A stretch of DNA of 6,908 nucleotides from Desulfobacterales bacterium (GTDB lineage: Bacteria; Desulfobacterota; Desulfobacteria; Desulfobacterales; UBA2174_A), in contig JALOPD010000283.1 in NCBI GenBank assembly GCA_025454075.1, forward strand, positions 1 through 6,908. Direction: 5' to 3'. A model generated the notes under the pieces. That model ran no database searches. It had not been told where the DNA came from and saw nothing but the letters and a program-made list of their open reading frames with translations. How positions within the stretch are numbered: position 1 is the stretch's first letter; each line of letters opens with the position of its first letter. Shown piece after piece: positions 1-6,481 of this stretch. A program made the position numbers and the translations under genes.

Positions 1-2
1 TG

Positions 3-758
3 GGCAGGATCCAGGTCAATGCCCTGGTCAATTCCCCGGACAGCCGCCAGTTCAACGAGACCCAGCGCACCCTGTGGGAGCGGTTCCTCCAGTATTACGT
101 CGACCGCAAGGAGCTCAAGCTCGAGCTCAAGAACGACAGCGAACCGACCGCCATCATCAACTCGCTGAAAGACTGGCTGGACAGCGGGGATGACGACGCC
201 ATCACCGGGCTGAGCGGCGCCGAAACCAGCTTCTACGAGAGCAGAAAGCCGCCGTACCCGGCCCGCAACGGCCCGCTGAACGACCTGGGCGAGCTGCTGC
301 TGGTCAAGGGGATCACCCCGGAGCTTTATTACGGGACGGCGGAGATCCCGGGGATTTCGCACCATCTGACGGTCTTCGGCATGGCGCCCGGTCAAGGCAC
401 GGAGGTCGGCTTCCCCGGCCGCATCAACTTCACCACAGCCGGCATTCCCGTGCTCTTCTCGCTGCTGCCGGCCGAAAACAAGGACCTGGTGGAGGCCATC
501 GACGAGCTGCGGCGGGACATCGCGTCCGGCAAGCAAAAGGTGGACATGCGCAACCCCGCTTGGTTGAACCAGGTCCCGGGGCTGGCGGGCCTCAAGCTCG
601 ACCCCAAGCTGATCACCCTGTCGAGCGACCTGTTCCGGGTGGAGTCGACGGCCACCCTGCACGATGCCGCCACCACGGTCACGGCCGTGCTGCAGCGGGT
701 GCAAGCCCCCCAGATGGGAAAATGGACGTGCCGCATCCTGAGTTGGCAGGTGAATTGA
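3..758 (+). CDS. gspK: Type II secretion system minor pseudopilin GspK, 3' part (5' end outside window)
   Basis: GspK is the large minor pseudopilin at the tip of the T2SS periplasmic pseudopilus, where it works with GspI and GspJ. The frame is open from base 3 to the TGA at 756-758, giving 251 residues with no start codon needed inside the window. Family signatures are visible. 'GRIQVNALVN' is at the left edge, followed by 'DWLDSGDDD' and the 'FYESRKPPYPARNGPLN' segment, then 'ELLLVKGITPELYYG'. This matches the conserved centre of GspK, with the alpha-helical insert domain and C-terminal beta region following. The prepilin leader, peptidase site and hydrophobic N-helix must lie upstream, probably about 90-100 residues judging by the usual length of just over 300. 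An internal ATG at 381 is not the gene start, because conserved GspK sequence continues upstream of it. The stop is one base from the gspL ATG, indicating co-transcription. Confidence 0.93.
   Translation, partial: GRIQVNALVNSPDSRQFNETQRTLWERFLQYYVDRKELKLELKNDSEPTAIINSLKDWLDSGDDDAITGLSGAETSFYESRKPPYPARNGPLNDLGELLLVKGITPELYYGTAEIPGISHHLTVFGMAPGQGTEVGFPGRINFTTAGIPVLFSLLPAENKDLVEAIDELRRDIASGKQKVDMRNPAWLNQVPGLAGLKLDPKLITLSSDLFRVESTATLHDAATTVTAVLQRVQAPQMGKWTCRILSWQVN
748..753 (+). promoter_or_regulatory. Ribosome binding site for gspL
   Basis: AGGTGA lies six bases before the ATG at 760, inside the last codons of gspK. It supports 760 as the gspL start and suggests translational coupling to gspK. 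Confidence 0.6.
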
Positions 759-759
759 A

Positions 760-2205
760 ATGAGCCGAAAAGTTCTGGGTCTCGACATACAAACCCACAG
801 CGTCCGCGCGGTGCTGGTCAAAAGCAGCCTTCGGGAAAGCCGCATCGCCGCCTTCATGTCCGTTCCAATCCCCCCGGAGAGCGAGGAGGGAGGGGGGCTG
901 CGGGCGGCGCTGCGGGCGATCGCCGCGAACATGGACCTGAAGGACGCCGACTGCGCCGTCTCCATTCCGGCCGTGCTCTTTTCCTGCCGCAACGCGCAAG
1001 TCCCGTTTCCCAACCCGAAGAAAATCCGGATGGTTCTGCCGTTTGAAATCGAACCCTCCCTGCCTTTTTCCGTCGAGGACGTGGCCATCGATTTCAGCGT
1101 TCTCGGCCCGGGGTCGACCCCGGGCCAGACGGAGGTCCTGGCGGCCGCCGTCGACAAAAACCGGCTCGCCTCCGTCCTGGAGGCCCTCTCCGCCGTGCAC
1201 ATCGACCCGCAACGCCTGACCCTGAGCGGGCTTTCCATCGCGCTGTGGATCGGCCGCAACCCCGAAGCCGCCGGCGCCGCCCTGTGCCTGGATGTCGGCG
1301 ACACCTTCGGGTCTCTGCAGATCGTCGACGGGCCCGATGTCCGGCTGATCCGATCCTTTCCCCTGCCGGCGCCGGCAGCCGCCCGCGAGCGCGCCCTGCA
1401 CCACCACATCCGCACCACGCTCGGCGCGCTGGCCGACCTCGGCGGTGAGGCCGGCCGCCCGGCGGAAGCCGTCCTGTCCGGCGGCGGGCCGACGGGGACG
1501 GACCTGGAGCGCTTCGCCGCCGCGCTGCCCATCGCCCTGCGGACATCGGATATAAGGCAAGAGCGCCGCGTGGCCGTCGGAGGGGACGAAGCGGCCTGGG
1601 ACCCCGCTCTCATGGACGGGGCGCTGGCCCTGGCGCTGGCCGAAATCGAAGGCCTTGAAAGCCTGAGCTTTCATCGCAGCCAGTTCCCGGGCAGGAAAAT
1701 CCTGTCGCGCTACCGGGAGAACCTGGTCAAGACCGGCGCCCTGGCCGCCGCGGTGCTGGTGTTGATGTTCGCCAGCCTCCTGGTCGAATCGCTCTCTCAA
1801 AAGCACCGGCTGGAGGGACTCGACCGGCAGATCGCGGCCGTTTTCATGGAGGCGTTTCCGGACGCCAAGAAGACGGCCGACCCGTACCAGCAGATGAAGA
1901 TCAACCTGCAGGAGCTCAAGAAGGGCACTTCCGCGCCGGGAGAGTCGCTGCCAGCCGTCCGCAGCATCGATCTTCTCAAGAGCATCAGCGACGGCATTCC
2001 CGAGGAGATCTCGGTCGTTTTCGACCGCATGGTGATCGGCCCGGAGGCCATCCTGATTTCGGGCACCACGCCCGCGTTCAATGTCGTGGATGAGATCAAG
2101 GGACAGTTGGAGCGCATCCCCGCCTTCAAGAAAGTGACCATCAGCTCGGCGAACACCGACCGCTCCGGCAAGGAAGTGAACTTTCAGCTCAAGGTGGACC
2201 TGTGA
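760..2205 (+). CDS. gspL: Type II secretion system inner-membrane platform protein GspL
   Basis: GspL recruits the ATPase GspE to the inner membrane and pairs with GspM. The 481-residue product has the classic layout. Residues 1 to about 310 form an actin-like (ASKHA, PilM-like) cytoplasmic domain. It shows 'LGLDIQTHSVRAVLV' near residues 6-20 (phosphate-1-like), 'CLDVGDTFGSLQIV' near 176-189 (phosphate-2-like) and 'LSGGGPTG' near 239-246 (adenosine-like). One hydrophobic segment, about residues 325-345, is the transmembrane helix. It is followed by a short helical stretch and a periplasmic ferredoxin-like domain (about 395-481) resembling PilN and the GspL C-terminus. Length and domain order fit full-length GspL. 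The start is fixed by AGGTGA six bases upstream and by the actin-like motif beginning at residue 6. The TGA overlaps the gspM GTG by four bases. A perfect 22-bp palindrome lies within the coding sequence at 1105-1126. Confidence 0.93.
   Translation: MSRKVLGLDIQTHSVRAVLVKSSLRESRIAAFMSVPIPPESEEGGGLRAALRAIAANMDLKDADCAVSIPAVLFSCRNAQVPFPNPKKIRMVLPFEIEPSLPFSVEDVAIDFSVLGPGSTPGQTEVLAAAVDKNRLASVLEALSAVHIDPQRLTLSGLSIALWIGRNPEAAGAALCLDVGDTFGSLQIVDGPDVRLIRSFPLPAPAAARERALHHHIRTTLGALADLGGEAGRPAEAVLSGGGPTGTDLERFAAALPIALRTSDIRQERRVAVGGDEAAWDPALMDGALALALAEIEGLESLSFHRSQFPGRKILSRYRENLVKTGALAAAVLVLMFASLLVESLSQKHRLEGLDRQIAAVFMEAFPDAKKTADPYQQMKINLQELKKGTSAPGESLPAVRSIDLLKSISDGIPEEISVVFDRMVIGPEAILISGTTPAFNVVDEIKGQLERIPAFKKVTISSANTDRSGKEVNFQLKVDL
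1105..1126. repeat. 22-bp perfect palindrome inside gspL
   Basis: The arm GGCCCGGGGTC is followed immediately by its exact reverse complement GACCCCGGGCC, with no spacer. It encodes the Gly-Pro-Gly-Ser-Thr-Pro-Gly stretch of the GspL cytoplasmic domain. It has no partner copy that I can see in the window. No function is assigned. Confidence 0.9.
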
Positions 2206-2771
2206 AACCGCGGATGCTGTTTGATTCGGTGATCCGTCGCGTGAATCTCAGCAAGCTCAGCCGGCGGGAAAAAATCGTCGTGGCCGGGGGCGGTTGCGCC
2301 CTGGTTCTGTTTCTGCTGATTCAGTTCGTGGTCGCGCCCGTGTTCAGTCGCAGTGCCCAGCTGCGGCAGGCCGTTAATGCCAAGACGCTCATGCTGGCGG
2401 AGATGCACCGCATGAAGGCCGAATACGACGGCCTGAAGTCCCGCACCAAGCAGTCCGAGGCGCGCTTCACCCGGCGGGACAAGGGCTTCACCCTGTTTTC
2501 CTTCCTCGATCAGTTGGCCGGTCAGTCCCGGATCAAGGAACGGGTGAATTACATGCGGCCTTCGAAAATCGAGCAGAAGAACAGCGCCTTGAAATTGTCG
2601 CGGGTCGAAATGAAACTGGAGGCGGTGACGCTGGAGCAGCTCGCGACCTTCCTCTATGGGGTGGAAACCTCGCGAAACGCCGCCGTGGTGAGCAAGATCT
2701 CCATCACCCGCCGGGACCAGAAAGAGGGGCTGCTCGACGCCATTCTGCAGGTGGACACCCTGGAGCTCTGA
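2202..2771 (+). CDS. gspM: Type II secretion system inner-membrane platform protein GspM
   Basis: GspM is the bitopic partner of GspL in the T2SS assembly platform and stabilises the GspL-GspE complex. The product is 189 residues. It has a basic cytoplasmic N-terminus (about 1-24, with 'LSKLSRREK'), one transmembrane helix (about 25-45), a charged helical, probably coiled-coil stretch (about 50-90), and a periplasmic ferredoxin-like domain (about 95-189) that resembles PilO. The length is typical of GspM. The GTG at 2202 overlaps the gspL stop (GTGA) and has AAGGTGG four bases upstream, so I prefer it to the ATG at 2214, which would remove only four residues. The stop is four bases before the gspN ATG. 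Identification rests on topology, size and position after gspL as much as on sequence, because GspM is poorly conserved. Confidence 0.88.
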   Translation: MKPRMLFDSVIRRVNLSKLSRREKIVVAGGGCALVLFLLIQFVVAPVFSRSAQLRQAVNAKTLMLAEMHRMKAEYDGLKSRTKQSEARFTRRDKGFTLFSFLDQLAGQSRIKERVNYMRPSKIEQKNSALKLSRVEMKLEAVTLEQLATFLYGVETSRNAAVVSKISITRRDQKEGLLDAILQVDTLEL

Positions 2772-2775
2772 GAAC

Positions 2776-3630
2776 ATGTCGTTGACCCCGAATACGCGCC
2801 GCCTGCTGGTGGCGGTTTACATCGTCGCCGCGGCGCTGGTGTTTCTTTACGTCGGCTTTCCATCGGAGGCGCTGCGCGCGCACGTGGCTCACCGGCTGAG
2901 CGCGAGCCTGCCCGGCCTGAACGTGGCGGTCGCCGACGTGCGGCCGTCTCTGCCGGCGGGCATGTCCCTGCTTGGGGTCCGGGTCTCCTACGCCGAAAAG
3001 CCGCTGGCCGTGCTCGACCGGCTGCGCGTGCAGCCGGAGCTGATGTCGCTGCTGCAGCCCCGGACCGTTTACGAATTCGACGGCTCCGCCGGGTCCGGCG
3101 CCATCAGCGGTCGGGCGGAAATCGATTCCGCAGCGCCCCCCCGAGCCAACACGAGCCTGAATGCGCGCATCAGCGGCGTTCTCCTGCAGCAGGTCCCCGG
3201 GGTGCGGGAGATTTACGGCAGCCGGCTCTCCGGGCGCTTGGACGGCACCCTCACCGTGAGCCCCGCGGGCGCCCTGGCGGGGAAGATGACCGTCGCGGAC
3301 GCGCAGCTGGAGCTGGCCTCGCCGGTGTTCAACCAAAAAAGTTTCGCCTTCAGAACGGCGGATGCCGACATCGCGTTCCAGAATCGGACGCTTCTGCTGC
3401 GAAACGGTCGGTTGAAGGGCAATGAACTGGACGCGGAGATATCGGGCACCATCGTCCTGGGGCCGGCCCCGGGCGCCGGCACCTTGAGTTTGAGCGGCCG
3501 GCTGACGCCGCACCCGGCCTTCATGGCCAAGGCGGAAGGCAGCCTCCCGGCCAATCTGCTGCGCCGCCGCACGGCGATCCCCTTCCGGGTGACCGGCCCG
3601 CTGGACGCCCCGGGGTTTTCGTTCAACTGA
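2776..3630 (+). CDS. gspN: Type II secretion system protein GspN (AsmA-like)
   Basis: GspN is an accessory T2SS component whose exact role is not settled; it is absent from many systems. The 284-residue product has one N-terminal transmembrane helix (about residues 10-28, 'LLVAVYIVAAALVFLYVGFP'). The rest is a periplasmic beta-rich region. Repeated strand patterns such as 'SGRLDGTLTVSPAGALAGKM', 'LRNGRLKGNELDAEISGTI' and 'AGTLSLSGRLTPHP' are typical of the AsmA/GspN fold. Residues 'ALRAHVAHRLSASLPGLNV' after the membrane anchor also match the AsmA-like start. It ends 'PFRVTGPLDAPGFSFN', the usual closing motif of this group. The ATG at 2776 follows the gspM stop by four bases. Only a weak GGAG precedes it, consistent with coupled translation. 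The alternative label would be a generic AsmA-family protein, but the location inside the gsp cluster favours GspN. Confidence 0.85.
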   Translation: MSLTPNTRRLLVAVYIVAAALVFLYVGFPSEALRAHVAHRLSASLPGLNVAVADVRPSLPAGMSLLGVRVSYAEKPLAVLDRLRVQPELMSLLQPRTVYEFDGSAGSGAISGRAEIDSAAPPRANTSLNARISGVLLQQVPGVREIYGSRLSGRLDGTLTVSPAGALAGKMTVADAQLELASPVFNQKSFAFRTADADIAFQNRTLLLRNGRLKGNELDAEISGTIVLGPAPGAGTLSLSGRLTPHPAFMAKAEGSLPANLLRRRTAIPFRVTGPLDAPGFSFN

Positions 3631-3639
3631 GATGAAGGG

Positions 3640-3668
3640 TTGAGCCGGAAGCAAAAATCCGGCATAAT
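3640..3668 (+). promoter_or_regulatory. Candidate sigma-70 promoter for gspC
   Basis: TTGAGC at 3640-3645 (four of six matches to the -35 consensus) is separated by exactly 17 bases from CATAAT at 3663-3668 (five of six matches to the -10 consensus). It sits in the only intergenic gap of the window, an AT-richer stretch, directly before gspC. Predicted transcription would begin around 3674-3676, at the gspC ATG itself. This is a match by eye and has not been scored or tested. Confidence 0.45.
3644..3663. repeat. Inverted repeat in the gspN-gspC gap
   Basis: GCCGGA (3644-3649) and TCCGGC (3658-3663) are exact reverse complements around an eight-base A-rich loop. The element overlaps the spacer of the candidate gspC promoter. 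It could be an operator or an RNA hairpin just before the gspC start. It is not a convincing terminator, because no run of T follows. Confidence 0.5.
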
Positions 3669-3674
3669 TCGATT

Positions 3675-4559
3675 ATGGTCCATCGTTATTTCACCATCGC
3701 CAACCTCCTGCTGCTGACGGCCGCCGTCTATTTCGGCGTCTCGATCTTCTATGCCGTTCTGACGGCGCGGCTGGACAGCGGCATCCCGCCCGCGTCTTCG
3801 ACCGTCGCGGAGGCTGTGGCCGGCGGCGACGCCCCCTCCAGCATGGCGGACTACCAGGTGATCGTCGCGCGCAACCTTTTCAACTCGGGGCGGCAGGCCC
3901 TGGCCGGCGCGGACAAGGCGGGGTCGCCCGGCCTGGACGTGGACAAGCTGAAGCAGACCGACCTGAAGCTGAAGCTCTGGGGCACCAGCACCGGGCGCGA
4001 CGGCCAGGCCTACGCCGTCATCGAGGACCAGAAGACCCGGGAGCAGCTGCTCTACCGCACCGGGGACGCGATCCAGAATGCCGTCGTCAAGATGGTGCTG
4101 CGGGAGAAGGTGGTGCTGACCGTGAGCGGCCGGGACGAGGTCCTGACCCAGGAGGAGCCCGGCGTCACCCGGAGCGGCGCGCCGGGGCCGGCCCGGGCCG
4201 ATGCGGGGGCGGCCGCCCGGCCCCCCGCGGCCGAGCCCATCCAGCAGGTCACGGTCAGCCAGGAGCAGGCCGAGCAGGCCATGGAAAACCTGGGCGATCT
4301 GCTGAACCAGGCCACCTTCCGACCGCACGTCGAGGACGGCAGGCCCGCCGGGATCTCGATCACCGGCATCAAGCCGAACGCCATCTTCCGCAAGCTGCGC
4401 TTGCGCAACGGCGACATCATCACCGGCGTCAACGGCCAGACCATCGCCTCGGTGGACGACGCCATGAAAGCCTTCGGCACCCTCTCGACGGAGGCCCCCG
4501 TCCAGGTCAAGGTCAAACGGCGGGGGCAGGAAGAAACCCTTGAATACAAGATCGAGTGA
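3675..4559 (+). CDS. gspC: Type II secretion system clamp protein GspC (HR and PDZ domains)
   Basis: GspC spans the inner membrane and links the platform to the secretin: its HR domain contacts the secretin N0 domain, and the PDZ domain is implicated in substrate selection. The 294-residue product shows a transmembrane helix at about 7-28, a disordered periplasmic linker, and the HR domain (about 59-160). The HR domain begins with the diagnostic 'DYQVIVARNLFNS' and continues with 'LKLWGTS' and 'AYAVIEDQ'. An Ala/Pro/Gly-rich linker (about 168-192) leads to a C-terminal PDZ domain (about 200-294) with 'GISITGIKPNAIFRKLRLRN' and 'GDIITGVNGQTIASVDDAM'. The ATG at 3675 is the only sensible start. 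There is an in-frame TGA at 3633-3635 with no ATG, GTG or TTG between it and 3675, and the membrane helix begins at residue 7. No Shine-Dalgarno sequence is visible before it, which is unusual for this operon. Confidence 0.93.
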   Translation: MVHRYFTIANLLLLTAAVYFGVSIFYAVLTARLDSGIPPASSTVAEAVAGGDAPSSMADYQVIVARNLFNSGRQALAGADKAGSPGLDVDKLKQTDLKLKLWGTSTGRDGQAYAVIEDQKTREQLLYRTGDAIQNAVVKMVLREKVVLTVSGRDEVLTQEEPGVTRSGAPGPARADAGAAARPPAAEPIQQVTVSQEQAEQAMENLGDLLNQATFRPHVEDGRPAGISITGIKPNAIFRKLRLRNGDIITGVNGQTIASVDDAMKAFGTLSTEAPVQVKVKRRGQEETLEYKIE

Positions 4560-4576
4560 ACGCGGCCACCCCGCGC

Positions 4577-4582
4577 GGGGAG
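4577..4582 (+). promoter_or_regulatory. Ribosome binding site for gspD
   Basis: GGGGAG lies five bases before the ATG at 4588. It sets the gspD start just ahead of a clear signal peptide and excludes the in-frame TTG at 4540, which lies within gspC. Confidence 0.6.
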
Positions 4583-4587
4583 TTCCC

Positions 4588-4813
4588 ATGAACCCACGAA
4601 TCCACTATTGCCGCCTGGCGGCAGCCGTCGCCGTCGTCCTTCTCTGGGCCCTGCTGGGCGCATCCATGGCGGCGGCCCAGCCGGCCGATGCCTCGGCGCC
4701 GGGCAAACCGTCGGCCGACCAGTTCGTCTCCATCGATTTCAACAACGTGGACATCAACCTGTTCATCAAGTTCATGAGCGAGCTGACGGGCACCAACTTC
4801 GTCGTCGACCAGG
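4588..4813 (+). pseudogene. gspD: 5' fragment of secretin gene gspD (signal peptide and first half of N0), frame-broken
   Basis: This is the start of the T2SS outer-membrane secretin. The ATG at 4588 has GGGGAG upstream. Residues 1-30 form a signal peptide: 'MNPRIHYCR', a hydrophobic core, then an Ala-rich end 'ASMAAAQ' with likely cleavage near residue 30. A short linker leads to the secretin N0 start, 'FVSIDFNNVDINLFIKFMSE' and 'LTGTNFVVD' (about 46-74), a canonical match. After about residue 74 the frame turns into Arg/His/Gln/Pro-rich nonsense that runs to a stop at 5578-5580. True secretin sequence resumes one frame over, at 'KILPAPEART' from 4814. The rest of N0 normally found between these points (a 'G-k-V-t-v' strand, a helix, and 'vL...Gf', about 40 residues) is absent. 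The real gene is therefore split. The bases needed to restore frame number 3n+2, probably about 125. Deletion, assembly error or sequencing error cannot be told apart from sequence alone. Confidence 0.8.
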
Positions 4814-4894
4814 AAGATCCTGCCGGCGCCGGAGGCCCGCACGCGCAACATCCAGACCCTGCTCGAGCAGGAGAAGGCCGGCCCCGAGGACAAG

Positions 4895-6481
4895 GTGGTC
4901 ACCCAGCTCATCCCGCTCAAGTACGCGGACCCGGAAGAGCTCAAGCGCCTCTTCACCCCGCTGGTCTCCAAGAACAGCGTCATCCTGGGCTACGGCCCGG
5001 CCAACACCGTCATCATCACCGACGTGCAGTCCAACATCCAGCGGCTGATGAAAATTCTCAAGAAGATCGACGTCCCGGGGGCCGGCCAGCAGATATCGGT
5101 CATTCCGCTGCAGCACGCGGACGCCGCCCGGCTCACCACCATGGTGACCAACCTGTTCAAGACGACCGCCCCCCGGCCCCAGCAGGCGGGGACCGCCGAC
5201 AAGCAGCCGGTCATCGTGGCCGACGAGCGCACCAGCACCATCGTGGTCCTGGCGAGCGAAGTGGACACGCTGCGCATCAAGCAGCTGATCGCCATGATCG
5301 ACAAGGAGACCCCGCGCGGCAAGGGCAAGATCAATGTGTACTACTGCGAGCACGCCACCGCCGAGGACCTGGCCAAGGTGCTGCAGGAGATCCCCTCCCA
5401 GCAGTCGGGGGCCGGTCCCGGCGCCGCCGGGGGGGCCGGCGGCGGTGCGGCGACGGGGGCCTCGCGGGGGCCGACCGCAGTGGTCATGGGCAAGGTCCAG
5501 ATCAACGCCGACAAGGCCACCAACAGCCTCATCATCATGGCCGACAAGGAAGACTACGACGTGGTGGAGGCAGTCATTAAGAAACTCGACATCCCCCGCT
5601 CCATGGTCTACATCGAGTCCCTCATCATGGAGGTGAACGCCACCAAGAGCCTGGACCTCGGGGTGCAGTGGCAGCTCTTCGACCAGACCAACGTGAACAA
5701 CCAGAACGTCCTCTACGGCGGCAAGTTCAGCTCGACGTCGGGCGTGCTGAACCCCGCCAACGCACTGGGAACGGGGCTTGCCGTGGGCGTGCTGACCGAG
5801 CCCTTCACCTTCGGCGGGATCACGCTGTCGAACATCAGCGCCATCGTCAACGCCGTCAAGAGGGACGACGACTTCCGCATCCTCTCCACCCCGCAGATCC
5901 TAACCACGGACAACGAGGAGGCCCGCATCACCGTGGGCGAGAACCGGCCCTTCCAGACCCGCGCCACCACCGACGTCTCCGGCGGCACCTACGAGTCCTT
6001 CGAGTACCGGGACGTCGGCAAGATCCTGAAAATCACGCCGCACGTCAGCGAGGGCCGCAACGTGCGCCTGAAGCTGTCGCTCGAGGTGACGAGCCTCGAC
6101 CGGCTCGCCACCGCCTCCACCACCGCCAGCGGGTCCGGAGCCACCCGGCCGGTCACCCAGAAGCGCACCATCGACACCACCGTGCTGGTCCAGGACAATC
6201 ACACCGTCGTCATCGGCGGGCTGATCGACGACAACCGCAGCAACAACGAAACCAAGGTGCCGGGGCTGGGCGACCTCCCGCTGCTGGGGTGGCTGTTCAA
6301 GACCCAGACCGATGCCAACCAGAAGACCAACCTCTATGTCTTTCTCACCCCCCGGGTGGTCAAAAGCCCCGAGGAGGCCGACAAACTGGTGTCCGACAAG
6401 AAAAAGCTGCCGGATTCGATCCCCGAGAAATTCAAGGGCGGCGAAATCAAACTTTACAACGACCAGCGGCCCGAACCGTGA
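4895..6481 (+). CDS. gspD: Type II secretion system secretin GspD, main body (lacks signal peptide and part of N0)
   Basis: This frame encodes the body of the outer-membrane channel; the same frame is recognisable as secretin from 4814. Counting from the GTG at 4895: N1 is about 1-62 ('VVTQLIPLKYADPEELKRLF' onward). N2 is about 67-140 ('ISVIPLQHADAARL', 'VIVADERTSTIVVLA'). N3 is about 145-235 ('INVYYCEHATAEDLAKVL', 'INADKATNSLIIMA'), with a Gly/Ala-rich loop at 171-192. The secretin core is about 236-490, with 'VYIESLIMEVNATKSLDLGV', 'ILSTPQILTTDNEEARITVG', 'HTVVIGGLI' and the hallmark 'VPGLGDLPLLGWLF' at 455-468. A short tail of about 40 residues follows, with no long S-domain evident. The GTG is a formal start preceded by GAGGA four bases away. 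A protein starting there would lack a signal peptide and could not reach the outer membrane, so the true gene should be read with the 4588 fragment. Core motifs look intact, implying either recent damage or a sequence error. Confidence 0.9.
   Translation: MVTQLIPLKYADPEELKRLFTPLVSKNSVILGYGPANTVIITDVQSNIQRLMKILKKIDVPGAGQQISVIPLQHADAARLTTMVTNLFKTTAPRPQQAGTADKQPVIVADERTSTIVVLASEVDTLRIKQLIAMIDKETPRGKGKINVYYCEHATAEDLAKVLQEIPSQQSGAGPGAAGGAGGGAATGASRGPTAVVMGKVQINADKATNSLIIMADKEDYDVVEAVIKKLDIPRSMVYIESLIMEVNATKSLDLGVQWQLFDQTNVNNQNVLYGGKFSSTSGVLNPANALGTGLAVGVLTEPFTFGGITLSNISAIVNAVKRDDDFRILSTPQILTTDNEEARITVGENRPFQTRATTDVSGGTYESFEYRDVGKILKITPHVSEGRNVRLKLSLEVTSLDRLATASTTASGSGATRPVTQKRTIDTTVLVQDNHTVVIGGLIDDNRSNNETKVPGLGDLPLLGWLFKTQTDANQKTNLYVFLTPRVVKSPEEADKLVSDKKKLPDSIPEKFKGGEIKLYNDQRPEP
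5405..5470 (+). other. Gly/Ala-rich loop in the secretin N3 domain
   Basis: Twenty-two residues consisting mostly of Gly and Ala are inserted between the first N3 helix and the strand 'TAVVMGKVQINAD'. Secretins commonly carry a variable, flexible N3 constriction loop here, and this one has extreme low complexity and GC content. Confidence 0.7.

Noticed and set aside
381..758. A separate small gene starting at the ATG at 381
   Set aside because: Conserved GspK sequence runs in the same frame back to base 3, so 381 is an internal Met.
679..1806. Long antisense open frame opposite gspL (375 codons)
   Set aside because: It is the mirror of GC-rich third positions in gspL. Its translation is low-complexity Gly/Arg/Gln-rich with no recognisable domain, and gspL on the + strand is clearly real.
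3644..3674. Rho-independent terminator after gspN
   Set aside because: The stem is only six base pairs and is followed by ATAATTCGATT rather than a T run.
3213..4589. Antisense open frame of 458 codons spanning the end of gspN, the gap and all of gspC
   Set aside because: The translation is Gly/Asp/Leu/Val-rich without family resemblance, and both sense genes have diagnostic domains. It is a GC-bias shadow.
4805..4820. Programmed ribosomal frameshifting joining the two gspD frames
   Set aside because: There is no slippery heptamer or stop-codon context at the join, and frameshifting would not supply the roughly 40 missing N0 residues.
4814..5580. Continuation of the gspD start frame through to a stop at 5578-5580 as a real fused protein
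   Set aside because: After residue 75 or so the translation is Arg/His/Gln/Pro-rich, while the overlapping frame encodes canonical secretin N1-N3. The open run is a GC-bias artefact.
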